A DNA stretch of 64,000 nt. Origin: Herbaspirillum sp. CF444. GTDB lineage: Bacteria > Pseudomonadota > Gammaproteobacteria > Burkholderiales > Burkholderiaceae_D. The notes under the pieces were generated by a model that saw nothing but the letters and a program-made list of their open reading frames with translations, was not told where the DNA came from and searched no databases. The translations under genes and the position numbers were made by a program. Location of the stretch: contig NZ_AKJW01000065.1 in NCBI RefSeq assembly GCF_000282135.1, positions 36,160-100,159 on the forward strand, given 5' to 3'. Positions 55,354 through 64,000 of this stretch are shown in pieces (within the stretch, counting starts at the first letter, position 1; each line of letters starts with the position of its first letter).

Positions 55354-56370
55354 TTAGCGACCATCCCCCGGCAACGGCGCATTCGGCGCCACCAGCCCTT
55401 GCTCACGCAGCTCATGCCAGAAGTCCGCGGGAATGGATGCGGACAAGGCCTGCCGGTCTTCCGCGATGCGCTCCGGTTTGCTGGCGCCGGGGATGACTGC
55501 GGCAACGGCGGGGTTGGCGAGGGAGAACTGCAGCGCCGCCGCTTTGATGCTCACGCCGTGACGCCCGGCCGCCGCCTTGATGCGGGCAACCTTGGCGATG
55601 ATCTCCGCCGATGCCGGTTGGTATTCAAAGTTGGCGCCGCCGGCGAGGATGCCTGAGCTATAGGGGCCGCCGACGACGATTTCCATGCCCAGTTTTGCGG
55701 CGGTCGGCATCACGCGCTGCAAGGCGCGCTCGTGGTCGAGCAGGGTATAACGGCCGGCCAGGAGGAAGCCGTCCGGCCTGGCTTCTTGCAAGTCCATCGT
55801 CAGTTCCACCGGTTCGACGCGGTTCACGCCCAGGCCCCAGGCCTTGATGACGCCTTCGTCGCGCAGGCGGGTGAGGACGCGGAATGCGCCCGTGCGCGCC
55901 TCTTCGAAACGCGCCAGCCACTCGTCGCCATAGAAGTCCTGGGCGATGTCATGCACCCAGACGATATCCAGGCGGTCGGTGCCCATGCGTTTGAGGCTGT
56001 CGTCGATGGAGCGCAGGGTGGCGTCCGCCGAGTAGTCGTTGATGACCTTGTTCTTGCGACCGTGCTCAAACACCGTTCCCTTTTCGCCGAACTCCTGGGG
56101 GCCCGTCACGATTTCATCGAGCACGATGCGGCCGACTTTGGTGCTGATGACGTAGTCGTCGCGCTTGTGTTCGGCCAGGGCCTGGCCCAGGCGGATTTCC
56201 GCCAGGCCGGCGCCGTAGAAGGGCGCGGTGTCGAAATAGCGGATGCCGTGTTCCCATGCGGCGCGCACCGTTGCGGCTGCTTCCGCCTCGGGGATGTCGC
56301 GAAACATGTTGCCCAGCGGTGCCGTGCCGAATCCGAGAACACTGCCTGCAAGTTTGTCCTTGATGCTCAT
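55354..56370 (-). CDS. Aldo/keto reductase, aldose 1-dehydrogenase type
   Basis: A 338-residue NAD(P)-dependent TIM-barrel oxidoreductase. FDTAPFYGAGLAEIRLGQAL (Asp and Tyr of the tetrad), STKVGR (Lys) and VWVHDI (His) make up the active site. The branch oxidises aldoses such as L-fucose or D-threo-aldoses to lactones. The ATG at 56370 has AGGAGT 6 bp upstream. It is divergent from a LysR gene, which probably regulates it. Confidence 0.92.
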   Translation of the reverse strand: MSIKDKLAGSVLGFGTAPLGNMFRDIPEAEAAATVRAAWEHGIRYFDTAPFYGAGLAEIRLGQALAEHKRDDYVISTKVGRIVLDEIVTGPQEFGEKGTVFEHGRKNKVINDYSADATLRSIDDSLKRMGTDRLDIVWVHDIAQDFYGDEWLARFEEARTGAFRVLTRLRDEGVIKAWGLGVNRVEPVELTMDLQEARPDGFLLAGRYTLLDHERALQRVMPTAAKLGMEIVVGGPYSSGILAGGANFEYQPASAEIIAKVARIKAAAGRHGVSIKAAALQFSLANPAVAAVIPGASKPERIAEDRQALSASIPADFWHELREQGLVAPNAPLPGDGR

Positions 56371-56470
56371 GATCAACTCCTGAAATTGGTTAAGGTGAGG
56401 CGAGTTTAGAGTGGCTAATTGAGTCTGTCCAAGACATAATATGACCTGGTTGAGTCCTTGGAGGTCTGAA

Positions 56471-57412
56471 ATGTTGGATATTCGGCAATTACATTATTTC
56501 GTCACGGTGGCGGAGGAGGAGCACGTCGGGCGCGCGGCTGAGCGCCTGCATATTTCGCAGTCTCCGCTCAGTCGCCAGATCGCCCAGCTCGAAGACAGGC
56601 TCGGGCTGACGCTGTTCGAGCGCAGCCAGCAGCGCATCAGACTGACGGCGGATGGGCGGACATTCCTGGCGGAGACGCAGGCGTTTCTGACGCACGCCAA
56701 ACGCCTGGAATCGATGGCGCGCCGGCTCGGCAGCGGCGACGACGGCGGTTTGTGCATCGGCTACCTGGAAAACGCCATGCACTCGGGCGTGCTGAACGGC
56801 GCGCTGCGTGAACTGCTGGCCGAACGGCCGTCGATCCACATCGCGCTCTACAACTACTCGAACACGGCCCAGCTCGAAGGCCTGCGCCAACGCAGCCTCG
56901 ACGTCGGACTTATCTGCGAACCGGTTTCCCCCGATGATCCGGAGCTGGTGTCCTATCAGGTCTTGAGCGACCCGATGTTGCTGGCGTTGCCGGTCAGCCA
57001 TCCTCTGGCCAAGGCAAGGAAATTCACGCCGCAGGACTTGGCGGCGCAGAAGTGGATCGGCGTCATCCACAAGGAAAGCGTCCGCACGCACGACAATTTC
57101 ATCGCTGCGTGCGCGCAGGCGGGGTTCGCGCCGAGCATCACGCTGGAGGTCAGCGAGCCCTTGGCCGCGCTGGGCTTGGTGGCGGCAGGGTTGGGCGTGA
57201 CGATGGTGCAGAAAAGCCTGCATCAGCAAGGGCCAGAGGGCGTGGTGCTACACGACATTCCTTGGCTTAACTATCGCGCTTCGCTGTGGGTGGCATGGCA
57301 TAAGGTGGCCTTGCGCCCGCTGGTGACGCATTTCCGTGAGCTGCTTCAGCGCTCCCGGATGATCGTCCCGATTGCCAGGGCCGCCAAAACAAAATCTGCC
57401 GCTCTTGTTTAA
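56471..57412 (+). CDS. LysR-family transcriptional regulator
   Basis: A 313-residue LysR regulator. The helix-turn-helix (VGRAAERLHISQSPLSRQIAQLEDRLG) fits the CatR/BenM-like branch, and the effector domain has the family ending ARAAKTKS. It is divergent from the aldo/keto reductase across 100 bp that contain ATGA-type AT-rich words but no clear repeat. The target and inducer are inferred from position. Confidence 0.9.
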   Translation: MLDIRQLHYFVTVAEEEHVGRAAERLHISQSPLSRQIAQLEDRLGLTLFERSQQRIRLTADGRTFLAETQAFLTHAKRLESMARRLGSGDDGGLCIGYLENAMHSGVLNGALRELLAERPSIHIALYNYSNTAQLEGLRQRSLDVGLICEPVSPDDPELVSYQVLSDPMLLALPVSHPLAKARKFTPQDLAAQKWIGVIHKESVRTHDNFIAACAQAGFAPSITLEVSEPLAALGLVAAGLGVTMVQKSLHQQGPEGVVLHDIPWLNYRASLWVAWHKVALRPLVTHFRELLQRSRMIVPIARAAKTKSAALV

Positions 57413-57453
57413 CGCCTTGGAACGGATGCCCGAGATGCGACATCAACCGATCA

Positions 57454-58176
57454 TCAGATCGCATCCTGACGTACTCGCTGCTGCAGCAGTGCTCTGCTTT
57501 CGCGCCGTTCGCTATAGCGGTCCGTCAAAAATGCCGTGGCGTCGCGCGTCAGGAGGGTGAACTTGTACAACTCTTCCATCACATCCACGACGCGGTCATA
57601 GTACGGAGACGGCTTCATGCGTCCGGCCTCGTCGAATTCCTGAAAGGCCTTTGCAACGGAAGACTGATTGGGAATGGTGAGCATGCGCATCCACCGTCCC
57701 AGGATGCGCATCTGATTGACGGCATTGAACGATTGCGACCCGCCGGATACCTCCATCACCGCCAGCGTCTTTCCCTGGGTCGGGCGCAAGGCGCCGGCGG
57801 CCAGCGGAATCCAGTCGATCTGCGCCTTCATGATGCCCGTCATGGCGCCGTGGCGTTCGGGGGAACACCAGACCATGCCTTCCGACCATTGGGCGAGTTC
57901 GCGCAATTCGGCTACTTTGGGATGCGTGTCCGGTTCGGCATCGGGTAGCGGCAGGCCGCGAGGATCGAAGATTCTCGTTTCCGCGCCCATTGCCTGCAAG
58001 AGTCGTTCGGCTTCTTCCGTCAACAGGCGGCTGTAAGAGCGTTCGCGCAATGATCCGTACAACAGCAAAAAACGCGGTGCATGCGTGACCCGGTCGGCAT
58101 TCGCAAAGTCGGTCGCAGCAGGCCGATGAAACAAGCCCGGGGCGATATTGGGCAAGTCAGGAAGCGTCGGCGACAC
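57454..58176 (-). CDS. arsH: NADPH-dependent FMN reductase ArsH
   Basis: A 240-residue flavoprotein. The flavodoxin-like FMN loop is [13 protein letters not shown], and [15 protein letters not shown] and [13 protein letters not shown] are typical of ArsH, which oxidises trivalent organoarsenicals and limits oxidative stress. A GTG at 58176 with GGAGG 6 bp upstream is used. A TTG at 58194 is the alternative. It overlaps arsC by about 20 bp and is the last gene of the operon. Confidence 0.93.
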   Translation of the reverse strand: MSPTLPDLPNIAPGLFHRPAATDFANADRVTHAPRFLLLYGSLRERSYSRLLTEEAERLLQAMGAETRIFDPRGLPLPDAEPDTHPKVAELRELAQWSEGMVWCSPERHGAMTGIMKAQIDWIPLAAGALRPTQGKTLAVMEVSGGSQSFNAVNQMRILGRWMRMLTIPNQSSVAKAFQEFDEAGRMKPSPYYDRVVDVMEELYKFTLLTRDATAFLTDRYSERRESRALLQQRVRQDAI

Positions 58177-58588
58177 GTCGGCCCTCCGCGTCAATCACGA
58201 CTTCTCCGTCTTCTTTGCTGAAAGGACCTCTTTGCGGATTCGGCAGGATATCCAGCACCAGTTCCGACGGCCGGCACAAGCGGGTTCCTTTTGGCGTCAC
58301 GACGAACGGACGATTGATCAGAACCGGATGCGCAAGCATGGCGTCCAGCAACAGGTCGTCGCTCAGCTGCGGATTGTCGAGGCCAAGTTCTGCGTAAGGC
58401 GTTCCTTTCTGACGGAGCGCATCACGCACCGTCAGGCCGGCGTCGCGGATGAGTTTGATCAAGGTCTCCAGTGAGGGAGGATGCCGGAGGTATTCGATGA
58501 TTTCCGGCTCGTCGCCGGAGTTGCGGATCATCGCCAGCGTGTTGCGGGACGTGCCGCATGCAGGGTTGTGATAAATCTGAATAGGCAT
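58157..58588 (-). CDS. arsC: Arsenate reductase ArsC, glutaredoxin type
   Basis: A 143-residue reductase turning arsenate to arsenite. The catalytic Cys is in [10 protein letters not shown] (Cys11). The Arg residues used for arsenate binding lie in [17 protein letters not shown]. It belongs to the plasmid R773-like glutaredoxin-dependent family. It lies between acr3 and arsH, ending inside the arsH start. Confidence 0.95.
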   Translation of the reverse strand: MPIQIYHNPACGTSRNTLAMIRNSGDEPEIIEYLRHPPSLETLIKLIRDAGLTVRDALRQKGTPYAELGLDNPQLSDDLLLDAMLAHPVLINRPFVVTPKGTRLCRPSELVLDILPNPQRGPFSKEDGEVVIDAEGRRVADAS

Positions 58589-58684
58589 GATAGCTCCTCA
58601 TGGTTGCAAAGCGGCCTCTGCCGTTGCGAAATTAAATGTAAATGAATGCGGTAAATGCAAATGGATGCGGCGAAGCACTTCCCG

Positions 58685-59755
58685 TCATTGGCCCGCCTCA
58701 TACCAGCCGCGCGTGCGATTGACGACGCCGACGATGAGCAACATCAACGGCACTTCGATCAGCACGCCGACGACCGTTGCCAGCGCGGCGCCCGATTCGA
58801 AGCCGAACAGGCTGATGGCGGCAGCGACGGCCAGTTCGAAAAAATTGGATGCACCGATCAAGGCCGAAGGACAGGCTACGGAGTGCTTTTCTCCGACGGC
58901 GCGATTGAGCCAATAAGCCAGGGCCGAATTGAACAACACCTGAATCAGAATGGGCACCGCCAGCAAGCCGATAATCAGTGGTTGCCTGAGGATCGCGCCT
59001 CCTTGAAATGCAAACAGCAGCACCAGCATCAACAGCAAGGCCGCCATCGACCACGGCTGAATGCGCGCCATCAATTCGTCGAAGACGCGTTGCCCGCGCC
59101 GCAACACGGCAGTGCGCCAGACCTGGGCAATGATGACCGGCACGACGATGTAGAGCAGGACCGAAGTGATCAGCGTCGCCCAGGGAACCGCGATGCTCGA
59201 TACGCCCAGCAATAAAGCGACCAGCGGTGCGAAGGCAAACACCATGATCAGATCGTTCATGGCCACCTGCGACAGGGTGAAATAAGGGTCGCCGCCGGTC
59301 AGGCGACTCCACACGAACACCATTGCGGTACATGGCGCCGCGGCAAGCAGGATGAGTCCGGCGACATAGGAGTCGAGTTGCGCCGCCGGCAAATAGGGCG
59401 CGAACCAATGCCGGACGAACAACCAGCCGAGAAAAGCCATCGAAAACGGCTTCACGGCCCAGTTGATAAAGAGCGTGACGCCAATGCCGCGTACGTGTCC
59501 TCTTATCCGTTTCCAGGCGGCGAAGTCGACCTTCAGCAACATGGGAATAATCATCACCCAGATCAGCAGGCCAACCGGCAAGTTGACCCTGGCGACTTCA
59601 AGACCGCTGATCGTCTCCACGACGGCCGGGAACGCTTGTCCCAGCAATACGCCGGTGACGATGCAAAGCCCCACCCACAGCGTTAAATAGCGCTCGAACG
59701 TGCCGAGCGACGCGGGCATTTCGCGAACGGCGCCGCTCTCGACGGGAATTGACAT
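58685..59755 (-). CDS. acr3: Arsenite efflux pump Acr3
   Basis: A 356-residue inner-membrane carrier with about ten hydrophobic segments. The family Cys is in LILLAAAPCTAMVFVWS, and the second half has IGASNFFELAVAAAISLFG, both typical of Acr3 rather than ArsB. It exports arsenite by the proton-motive force. The operon runs arsR-acr3-arsC-arsH, with a 96-bp space after it to arsC. Confidence 0.95.
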   Translation of the reverse strand: MSIPVESGAVREMPASLGTFERYLTLWVGLCIVTGVLLGQAFPAVVETISGLEVARVNLPVGLLIWVMIIPMLLKVDFAAWKRIRGHVRGIGVTLFINWAVKPFSMAFLGWLFVRHWFAPYLPAAQLDSYVAGLILLAAAPCTAMVFVWSRLTGGDPYFTLSQVAMNDLIMVFAFAPLVALLLGVSSIAVPWATLITSVLLYIVVPVIIAQVWRTAVLRRGQRVFDELMARIQPWSMAALLLMLVLLFAFQGGAILRQPLIIGLLAVPILIQVLFNSALAYWLNRAVGEKHSVACPSALIGASNFFELAVAAAISLFGFESGAALATVVGVLIEVPLMLLIVGVVNRTRGWYEAGQ

Positions 59756-59780
59756 GGATTCGCTCCTCTTAAGCCATTCG

Positions 59781-60083
59781 TCAGCAGCAGGCTTTGCCGC
59801 TGCAGCAGTTTTCAGTAAGAAAAGCGATGAGGCCGTTCATCGTGTCGAAGTTGGCGGAGTAGATCACGAATCGGCCGTCCTGCCGCGACGTCACCAGCCC
59901 GGCATGCGACAACTCCTTCATGTGAAAGGACAGCGCGGAAGGTGTCGCCGAGATCCGTTCGGCGATCTTGCTGGCGGCCATGCCTTCGGGACCCGCCTGC
60001 ACCAGCAGGCGAAATACGGCGAGTCGCGATTCTTGCGCCAGGGCGGCAAGGGCCGAGATGGTTTCTTTGGTATCCATGGTCAT
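59781..60083 (-). CDS. arsR: Arsenic-responsive repressor ArsR
   Basis: A 100-residue winged-helix repressor. The DNA helix is in SATPSALSFHMKELSHAGLV. Four cysteines at the very end (ENCCSGKACC, residues 93, 94, 99 and 100) resemble the As(III) site of AfArsR-type proteins, not the CxC in the DNA helix of R773. ATG 60077 is an alternative start. The operator palindrome begins 8 bp upstream. Confidence 0.93.
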   Translation of the reverse strand: MTMDTKETISALAALAQESRLAVFRLLVQAGPEGMAASKIAERISATPSALSFHMKELSHAGLVTSRQDGRFVIYSANFDTMNGLIAFLTENCCSGKACC

Positions 60084-60090
60084 GCGCCTG

Positions 60091-60132
60091 ATTAATCCAA
60101 TATTTCAATAATAATTGAAATATTGGATTAAT
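60091..60132. promoter_or_regulatory. ArsR operator palindrome
   Basis: ATTAATCCAATATTTCAAT and ATTGAAATATTGGATTAAT are exact 19-bp inverted arms with a four-base centre (AATA). It sits right before arsR and should hold the operon promoter. Confidence 0.88.
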
Positions 60133-60236
60133 GCGAGAGGCAAGGCAACAATCAGCGTTCCGCCTTACTCAGGGGCAGCCATCAGGGATTTCGACTCACG
60201 GTGAACAACAGCATTGCCAGGCGATGGCGCGAGAGG

Positions 60237-60536
60237 TCATTCGCCGCGAATATAGTGATCGCACATCTCGATCAATCCGGACAAGCTCGCGGCGTCTTCC
60301 CGGGCCAGCATGATCAGTCTGGCTTCAGCGATCTGAGCGCGGCTTGGAATGATCTCCGTCACGCTGTTGCACATCCAGGCCACCATCACTTGCCTGATCT
60401 GCAGGGGCGACAGCGTCGCCACATCCTTGCGGCTCGGCACATCGACGTTGAATTCATGTTTTTTCTGTTTTTTTCGGAATTGGTGTGCAGCTTGCAGATT
60501 GGTTTCCGGAATGCCGAAGTATTCGTAATTATCCAT
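60237..60536 (-). CDS. Hypothetical protein (99 aa)
   Basis: A 99-residue protein that starts MDNYEYFGIPET and has a basic stretch FRKKQKKHEF, then two predicted helices (ATLSPLQIRQVMVAWMCNS, ARLIMLAREDAASLSG). No family is recognised. The ATG at 60536 is preceded by AGAGAAAG, a weak ribosome binding site. The frame is open a further 23 codons upstream. Confidence 0.6.
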   Translation of the reverse strand: MDNYEYFGIPETNLQAAHQFRKKQKKHEFNVDVPSRKDVATLSPLQIRQVMVAWMCNSVTEIIPSRAQIAEARLIMLAREDAASLSGLIEMCDHYIRGE

Positions 60537-60667
60537 AACAACTTTCTCTGGTGATCTCGCCATTCCGCGCGCAGGCGCAGGATCAGCAAGGCAAGGCGTA
60601 ATCATGAAGTCACAAAAACCAGATAGCGTGCCGGTGTCTCCTCCAGGTCTATCGAAGACATGGATTC

Positions 60668-60701
60668 AGCCCGCCGGCCTTCCGGTCAGCGGGCTTTTTT
60701 T
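60668..60701 (+). terminator. Intrinsic terminator without an obvious gene
   Basis: AGCCCGC pairs with GCGGGCT, with further CGG/CCG pairing inside, then a run of seven T. It reads on the plus strand, where no convincing gene ends. Region 60537-60892 otherwise shows only the tandem repeat below. Confidence 0.75.
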
Positions 60702-60736
60702 GTGTGGATCGCCAGGGCATCTGCCGGCATCAGGAA

Positions 60737-60762
60737 GAAGCATAAAAGAGAAGCATAAAAGA
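60737..60762. repeat. Tandem 13-bp repeat
   Basis: GAAGCATAAAAGA occurs twice back to back. It is probably a small slippage duplication. Confidence 0.85.
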
Positions 60763-60892
60763 ATTTTTCATTGCAAGGAATCTTGAGGATAGCGCGAAAG
60801 CGCCGGTCATGCTTTTTCTCCATGGCAATGGTGCTTGATTGTGATGTGCATTTTGTCGATGAGCCGGCAGCAAAAATCCCGCCATCCCATGC

Positions 60893-62503
60893 TCACCCGC
60901 GACCGGAAACAGGAATCAGGTTGGCGACGGTTCTTTTGATGGATGAAAATCGACTGAACGTGGTCGGCAGGTTCTCGCCGTTCTGCGTGGAAACAGAACG
61001 ATTCGTCTTGAAAAAAGACATTCCCCTGGTCAGTTTTTCCGCCTGAAAACTCAATTCTTCGGCGGTCGCCGCGAGTTGTTCCGAGTTCGCCGCGTTGTGC
61101 TGCGTGGCCTCGCTCAACTGGCTGATGACGGAGTTGATTTGCTCGACGCCGCTCGACTGTTCTTCCGAGGAACGCGATATCTGCTGCACCAGCGTCGCCG
61201 TGCGCTGAATGGCCGGGACGGCCTGTTCGATCAACTGGCTGGCGTCTTCCGCCAGTTTGACGCTGTTGTCGACCAGTTCGGTGACCTCGTGCGCGGCGAC
61301 CTGGCTGTGTTCCGCAAGCTTGCGTATTTCCGAGGCAACGACGGAAAATCCTCTGCCATGCTCTCCGGCCCGGGCGGCTTCGATGGCCGCGTTCAATGCC
61401 AGCAAATTGGTTTGATAGGCAATGTCGTCGATGATGGCGATGCGTTTTGCAATCGAGTTCATCGCCGTCAGCGTCGAACACACCTTGCGATTGCCTTCCG
61501 CGGCGCTTTCGGCGGCAACGAGCGCAACGGTGTCGGTCACTTTGGCGTTTTTTGCATTGGAAGCGATGGTGAGGCTGATCTGATCGAGAGAGGAGCTCGT
61601 CTCCTCTATGCCGACGGCTTGTTCGCTGGCGGCCTGGGACAGCGATTGCGCCGCTGCGCTGACCTGACCGGAGGAACTGGCCAAAGCCTCTGCATGGGAA
61701 ATGATCTCATCGATCACGTGAGACAATTTTTCCGTCATTTTTTTCACGTCGGCCAGCAGGCTGACTTCGCCGGCCTTTCTCTGGCGGATGTCGACGGCCA
61801 GGTTGCCTTCCGCGACCTGACGCACGATCTCTGCTGCGTAAGTCGGTTCTCCGCCCAATTGCGATATCAGTCCGCGGGCGATCAACGCAGAACACAATAC
61901 GCCGAACAGTATGCTTGCCACGACGGAAACAAGGTTGGTGTTCAAGATGCGCGCACTCGTTTCGACGGCCTTTTCGTATTCTTCTCTGGCGATCTTTGCC
62001 TGGATGTCGTTCAGCTGGCTGAGTATATCGTGCGGCAGCCTTAGCTGTTCATCGGCGACGACCATCTCTTTTCCCGCATCCCACAAATCGCCGGCCTTGA
62101 TCAGTGCTGCAATATGAGACCTGCTCTCCGAATAGGTCTGCCACGATTTGGCGAAGCTGTCGCCCAGGCGACGCTCCTCGGTGGTCAGATAGCTCTCCCG
62201 ATATGCTCGCCATTGTTCTTCGAATTTCTTTTCAAAGACCTCCATTTCCTGGAGGCGCCTGGCCGCATCGGGAGGGGAGTTGGCATTCACGGCGTCGTTC
62301 AGGCTATTGCGGATGCGATAGCTGAAGTCCATGACACGCGATAACTGGACCAGACAAATCGTGCGATCTTCATATACCGATTTGAGCCGTTCGTTGCTAT
62401 AGCGCATTCCAAACATGCTCTGGACCCCGACAAATACGAGCGCCACGGACATGAGTGCAATCAGAATGCCCAGACGCGCGCCTACCGTCATTTTGTGAAG
62501 CAT
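60893..62503 (-). CDS. Methyl-accepting chemotaxis protein
   Basis: A 536-residue chemoreceptor with membrane segments at about 10-32 and 185-205, a four-helix sensor domain between them, HAMP, and a signalling hairpin with [30 protein letters not shown]. Unlike the chemoreceptor at 17 kb, it ends VSGRG and lacks a CheR-docking pentapeptide. The start at 62503 follows GAGAG, with 62515 as alternative. The ligand is unknown. Confidence 0.92.
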   Translation of the reverse strand: MLHKMTVGARLGILIALMSVALVFVGVQSMFGMRYSNERLKSVYEDRTICLVQLSRVMDFSYRIRNSLNDAVNANSPPDAARRLQEMEVFEKKFEEQWRAYRESYLTTEERRLGDSFAKSWQTYSESRSHIAALIKAGDLWDAGKEMVVADEQLRLPHDILSQLNDIQAKIAREEYEKAVETSARILNTNLVSVVASILFGVLCSALIARGLISQLGGEPTYAAEIVRQVAEGNLAVDIRQRKAGEVSLLADVKKMTEKLSHVIDEIISHAEALASSSGQVSAAAQSLSQAASEQAVGIEETSSSLDQISLTIASNAKNAKVTDTVALVAAESAAEGNRKVCSTLTAMNSIAKRIAIIDDIAYQTNLLALNAAIEAARAGEHGRGFSVVASEIRKLAEHSQVAAHEVTELVDNSVKLAEDASQLIEQAVPAIQRTATLVQQISRSSEEQSSGVEQINSVISQLSEATQHNAANSEQLAATAEELSFQAEKLTRGMSFFKTNRSVSTQNGENLPTTFSRFSSIKRTVANLIPVSGRG

Positions 62504-62677
62504 TTTTTCTCTCATTTTTAAAGATGCTGGTATCTTTAATGGGTTTTGTTGGGAGCATTTGATCTCTCCGGCATCAGGCATTGGCGTCGGAAAGAATATT
62601 TCAAGGGAGCAATGACAGCGCTCTTTGATGATCAAAGGTTACGCCGGGACTATGACCGGCGTATTAAAGAAGTTTCA

Positions 62678-62700
62678 CTGCAGCCGGCCAGGAGCGGGCG
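62678..62700 (+). repeat. GGCCAGAAGCGG repeat, copy f
   Basis: CTGCAGCCGGCCAGGAGCGG then GCG, directly touching the next start codon. It supplies the AGGAG ribosome binding site six bases before that ATG. Confidence 0.7.
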
Positions 62701-63177
62701 ATGAAAATACAGAATGGAAGCATGGAAGAGTCTCAAGCGTGCCAAGTCGATGCAGGGGCGCCGGAATGGCTGACGATAGCGCGTTCTGAAGTGGGTGTTG
62801 CGCAGTATCCGGATGGCGAAAGTAATCCGAGAATTACGGAATACCATCACGATACCAACATTCGCGGATACGACGACAAAGCATCCTGGTGCTCGTCGTT
62901 TGTCAATTGGAGCCTGGTTCAGGCCGGCATCGCGGGTACCGGATCGGCGCTTGCCCGATCATGGCTGGAATGGGGAAAAACGTTGGACACTCCTGAATTG
63001 GGATGCATCGCCATTCTGTCCCGCGACGATCCTTCCGGTTGGAAAGGACATGTCGGATTCTTCTTGCGGGCAGATGAAGAATATATCTATCTTCTGGGCG
63101 GCAACCAATTAGGGAAGGTTTGTGAAAACGGCTACCCCTTGGCGTCCTTGCTTGGCTATCGTTGGCCTGAAGTGTAG
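62701..63177 (+). CDS. TIGR02594-like peptidoglycan amidase/peptidase
   Basis: A 158-residue CHAP/NlpC-like protein. The catalytic Cys is in WCSSFVNWSL, the His in GHVGFF, and an Asn in LGGNQ completes the usual triad, with LLGYRWP at the end. This small family of bacterial/phage lysin-like proteins trims peptidoglycan. No signal peptide is seen, so export is by another route or it acts as an effector or toxin. It is bracketed by repeat copies f and g. Confidence 0.82.
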   Translation: MKIQNGSMEESQACQVDAGAPEWLTIARSEVGVAQYPDGESNPRITEYHHDTNIRGYDDKASWCSSFVNWSLVQAGIAGTGSALARSWLEWGKTLDTPELGCIAILSRDDPSGWKGHVGFFLRADEEYIYLLGGNQLGKVCENGYPLASLLGYRWPEV

Positions 63178-63181
63178 GTGC

Positions 63182-63202
63182 CTGCAATCGGCCGGAAACA
63201 GG
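63182..63202 (+). repeat. GGCCAGAAGCGG repeat, copy g
   Basis: CTGCAATCGGCCGGAAACAG then G, 4 bp after the stop of the lysin-like gene. Its right side runs into a terminator stem. Confidence 0.55.
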
Positions 63203-63235
63203 CCGGACGGCAAGCTTCCGGCCTGTGCGTTTTTT
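63198..63235 (+). terminator. Intrinsic terminator of the lysin-like gene
   Basis: ACAGGCCGGA pairs perfectly with TCCGGCCTGT, then GCG and six T. Confidence 0.88.
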
Positions 63236-63297
63236 CTCCGCTGACAAGATCGGCAATACGCGTCGTGCCCCTTGTGACTATCCGTTCGGTTGAAACG

Positions 63298-63326
63298 AAA
63301 ACAGCCCTCTGAGCGAGGGCTGTTTT
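63298..63326. terminator. Bidirectional terminator
   Basis: AAAACAGCCCTC pairs with GAGGGCTGTTTT around a five-base loop. It ends the SRPBCC gene that reads leftward. Confidence 0.9.
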
Positions 63327-63343
63327 GGGTTGCGGGCGGAGGC

Positions 63344-63748
63344 TTATTTTGCTTCAACGTACTTCTTGAAGTTATTCAGGATGCTTTGCCATCCTTGTCG
63401 TTGTTGCTCGACCGGATATTGCGTCTCGGCTTCGAAGCTCACGCTGATCTTGACGCCGTCCGACGTATCGGTGAATTCAACCTGCGCGGTGCGATCGCCG
63501 AAAGCGTATTCGATCAGCTGGTTCTCCACGACTTTTGTATAGGTCCCCGCGAAATCGAATCCCATGCTGCCGTCCTTGGCCTCCATCCGCGAGGAGAAGG
63601 CGCCGCCGACGCGCAAATCCACCGCGGCGGCGGTCGTGTGCCAGTCATCGGACGCGGCATTCCATTGTTTGATGTCTGCCGGCGTCGTATAGGCGTGCCA
63701 GACTTTTCCTGCAGGGGCGGAGATGGTGGTTTCCACAGTGATTTTCAT
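63344..63748 (-). CDS. SRPBCC/AHSA1-family protein
   Basis: A 134-residue START-like fold protein. ITVETTISAPAGKVWHAYTTP is the family opening, and the region around WQSILNNFKKYVE is the C-terminal helix over the ligand pocket. Members bind hydrophobic small molecules, and the AHSA1 subgroup is often paired with ArsR regulators or a second copy. AAAGGAAAG precedes the ATG at 63748. It is 49 bp downstream of the following partial gene, probably one operon. Confidence 0.87.
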   Translation of the reverse strand: MKITVETTISAPAGKVWHAYTTPADIKQWNAASDDWHTTAAAVDLRVGGAFSSRMEAKDGSMGFDFAGTYTKVVENQLIEYAFGDRTAQVEFTDTSDGVKISVSFEAETQYPVEQQRQGWQSILNNFKKYVEAK

Positions 63749-63797
63749 GAAGGCTTTCCTTTCGTCTTTGATGAGGGGAAGAAGGGGCAGGGGGCAG

Positions 63798-64000
63798 TCA
63801 GCGCAATGCGGATGCGAAGTCGTCGAGTTGGGTGATGACGGTGTCCCAGCCGTCGAAGAAGCCCATCTGTTCATGTCGTTCACGCGTGGCCTCGTCCGGG
63901 TGCATGACGGTGGCGATATAACGGCTTCCCGCGCCTTCGTCGGTCATCGTGATGATGGCCGTGAAGCCCAGCCATGGCGTGGCGGGGCGCCAGCCGCCGG
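63798..64000 (-). CDS. SRPBCC/AHSA1-family protein (partial)
   Basis: Only the last 67 residues are in the window, and the frame is open to the edge. WLGFTAIITMTDEGAGSRY, MHPDEATRERHEQMGF and FFDGWDTVITQLDDFA are typical ends of AHSA1-type SRPBCC proteins. It is upstream of, and co-directional with, the complete SRPBCC gene, so the two form a tandem pair. Confidence 0.82.
   Translation of the reverse strand, partial: GGWRPATPWLGFTAIITMTDEGAGSRYIATVMHPDEATRERHEQMGFFDGWDTVITQLDDFASALR

Noticed and set aside
60604..60786. A 60-codon plus-strand frame near 60.7 kb
   Set aside because: A strong terminator lies in its middle, and there is no family character.

Overview
The window looks like chromosome of a high-GC betaproteobacterium, most likely an Oxalobacteraceae member of the Herbaspirillum type. 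This is inferred from overall gene content (phosphonate uptake, NorR/Hmp, Fnr-HemN-OmpW, uronate oxidation) and codon use, not from a database match. No rRNA, tRNA, CRISPR array, prophage, integrase or transposase gene was seen. Genes sit on both strands in short operons.

Layout. 1-4.2 kb: a phosphonate uptake operon on the minus strand (phnD-phnC-phnE-iron alcohol dehydrogenase, cut by the window edge) with a divergent LysR regulator. 4.2-11.2 kb: hydrolase, small hypothetical proteins, CYTH triphosphatase, MFS transporter, FtsK. 11.3-16.9 kb: an AhpD-like enzyme with a divergent MocR/PdxR regulator, then a nitric-oxide module (hemerythrin-like protein and hmp divergent from norR, with visible NorR sites and a sigma-54 promoter). 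17-21 kb: chemoreceptor, deaminase, DeoR regulator, NudK. 21.2-26.9 kb: a Fur-box-preceded FecI/FecR/TonB-receptor iron signalling set plus a PepSY membrane protein. 26.9-34.1 kb: lone receiver protein, transglutaminase-like protein, N-formylglutamate amidohydrolase (apparently with an AUU start), HDOD protein, a DUF3141 PHA-synthase-like protein with a histone-like tail, and a fatty acid desaturase. 34.3-37.6 kb: ompW, hemN and fnr, each with an FNR box. 37.7-49.7 kb: a large uncharacterised protein, an AraC-regulator remnant, kdgD and udh of uronate oxidation, a four-gene ABC uptake system, PAS protein, PLP ammonia-lyase, proline iminopeptidase, and an epimerase-like protein.

49.7-55.3 kb is visibly more AT-rich and holds accessory genes (DUF2628 protein, a broken small secreted gene, a secreted hypothetical, GNAT, serine hydrolase, TetR/GST pair, amidotransferase). 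A short repeat (core GGCCAGAAGCGG) recurs between these genes and again on both sides of a peptidoglycan-hydrolase-like gene at 62.7-63.2 kb. 55.3-60.1 kb: aldo-keto reductase with a LysR regulator, then an arsenic resistance operon (arsR-acr3-arsC-arsH) read from a 19-bp-arm palindrome. The window closes with a second chemoreceptor and two SRPBCC/AHSA1 proteins, the last cut by the edge.

A second repeat family, 79 bp long and made of stacked hairpins, occurs in three full copies (8.3, 16.9, 36.7 kb) and two opposed half copies (34.1-34.3 kb). Regulation is readable at many points: FNR, Fur-like, NorR/sigma-54, ArsR, TetR, DeoR and a GntR-like operator. No single system here is clearly new to science. 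The best candidates for a second look are the repeat-bracketed gene set, the DUF3141 fusion, the AUU start, and the regulatory sites.
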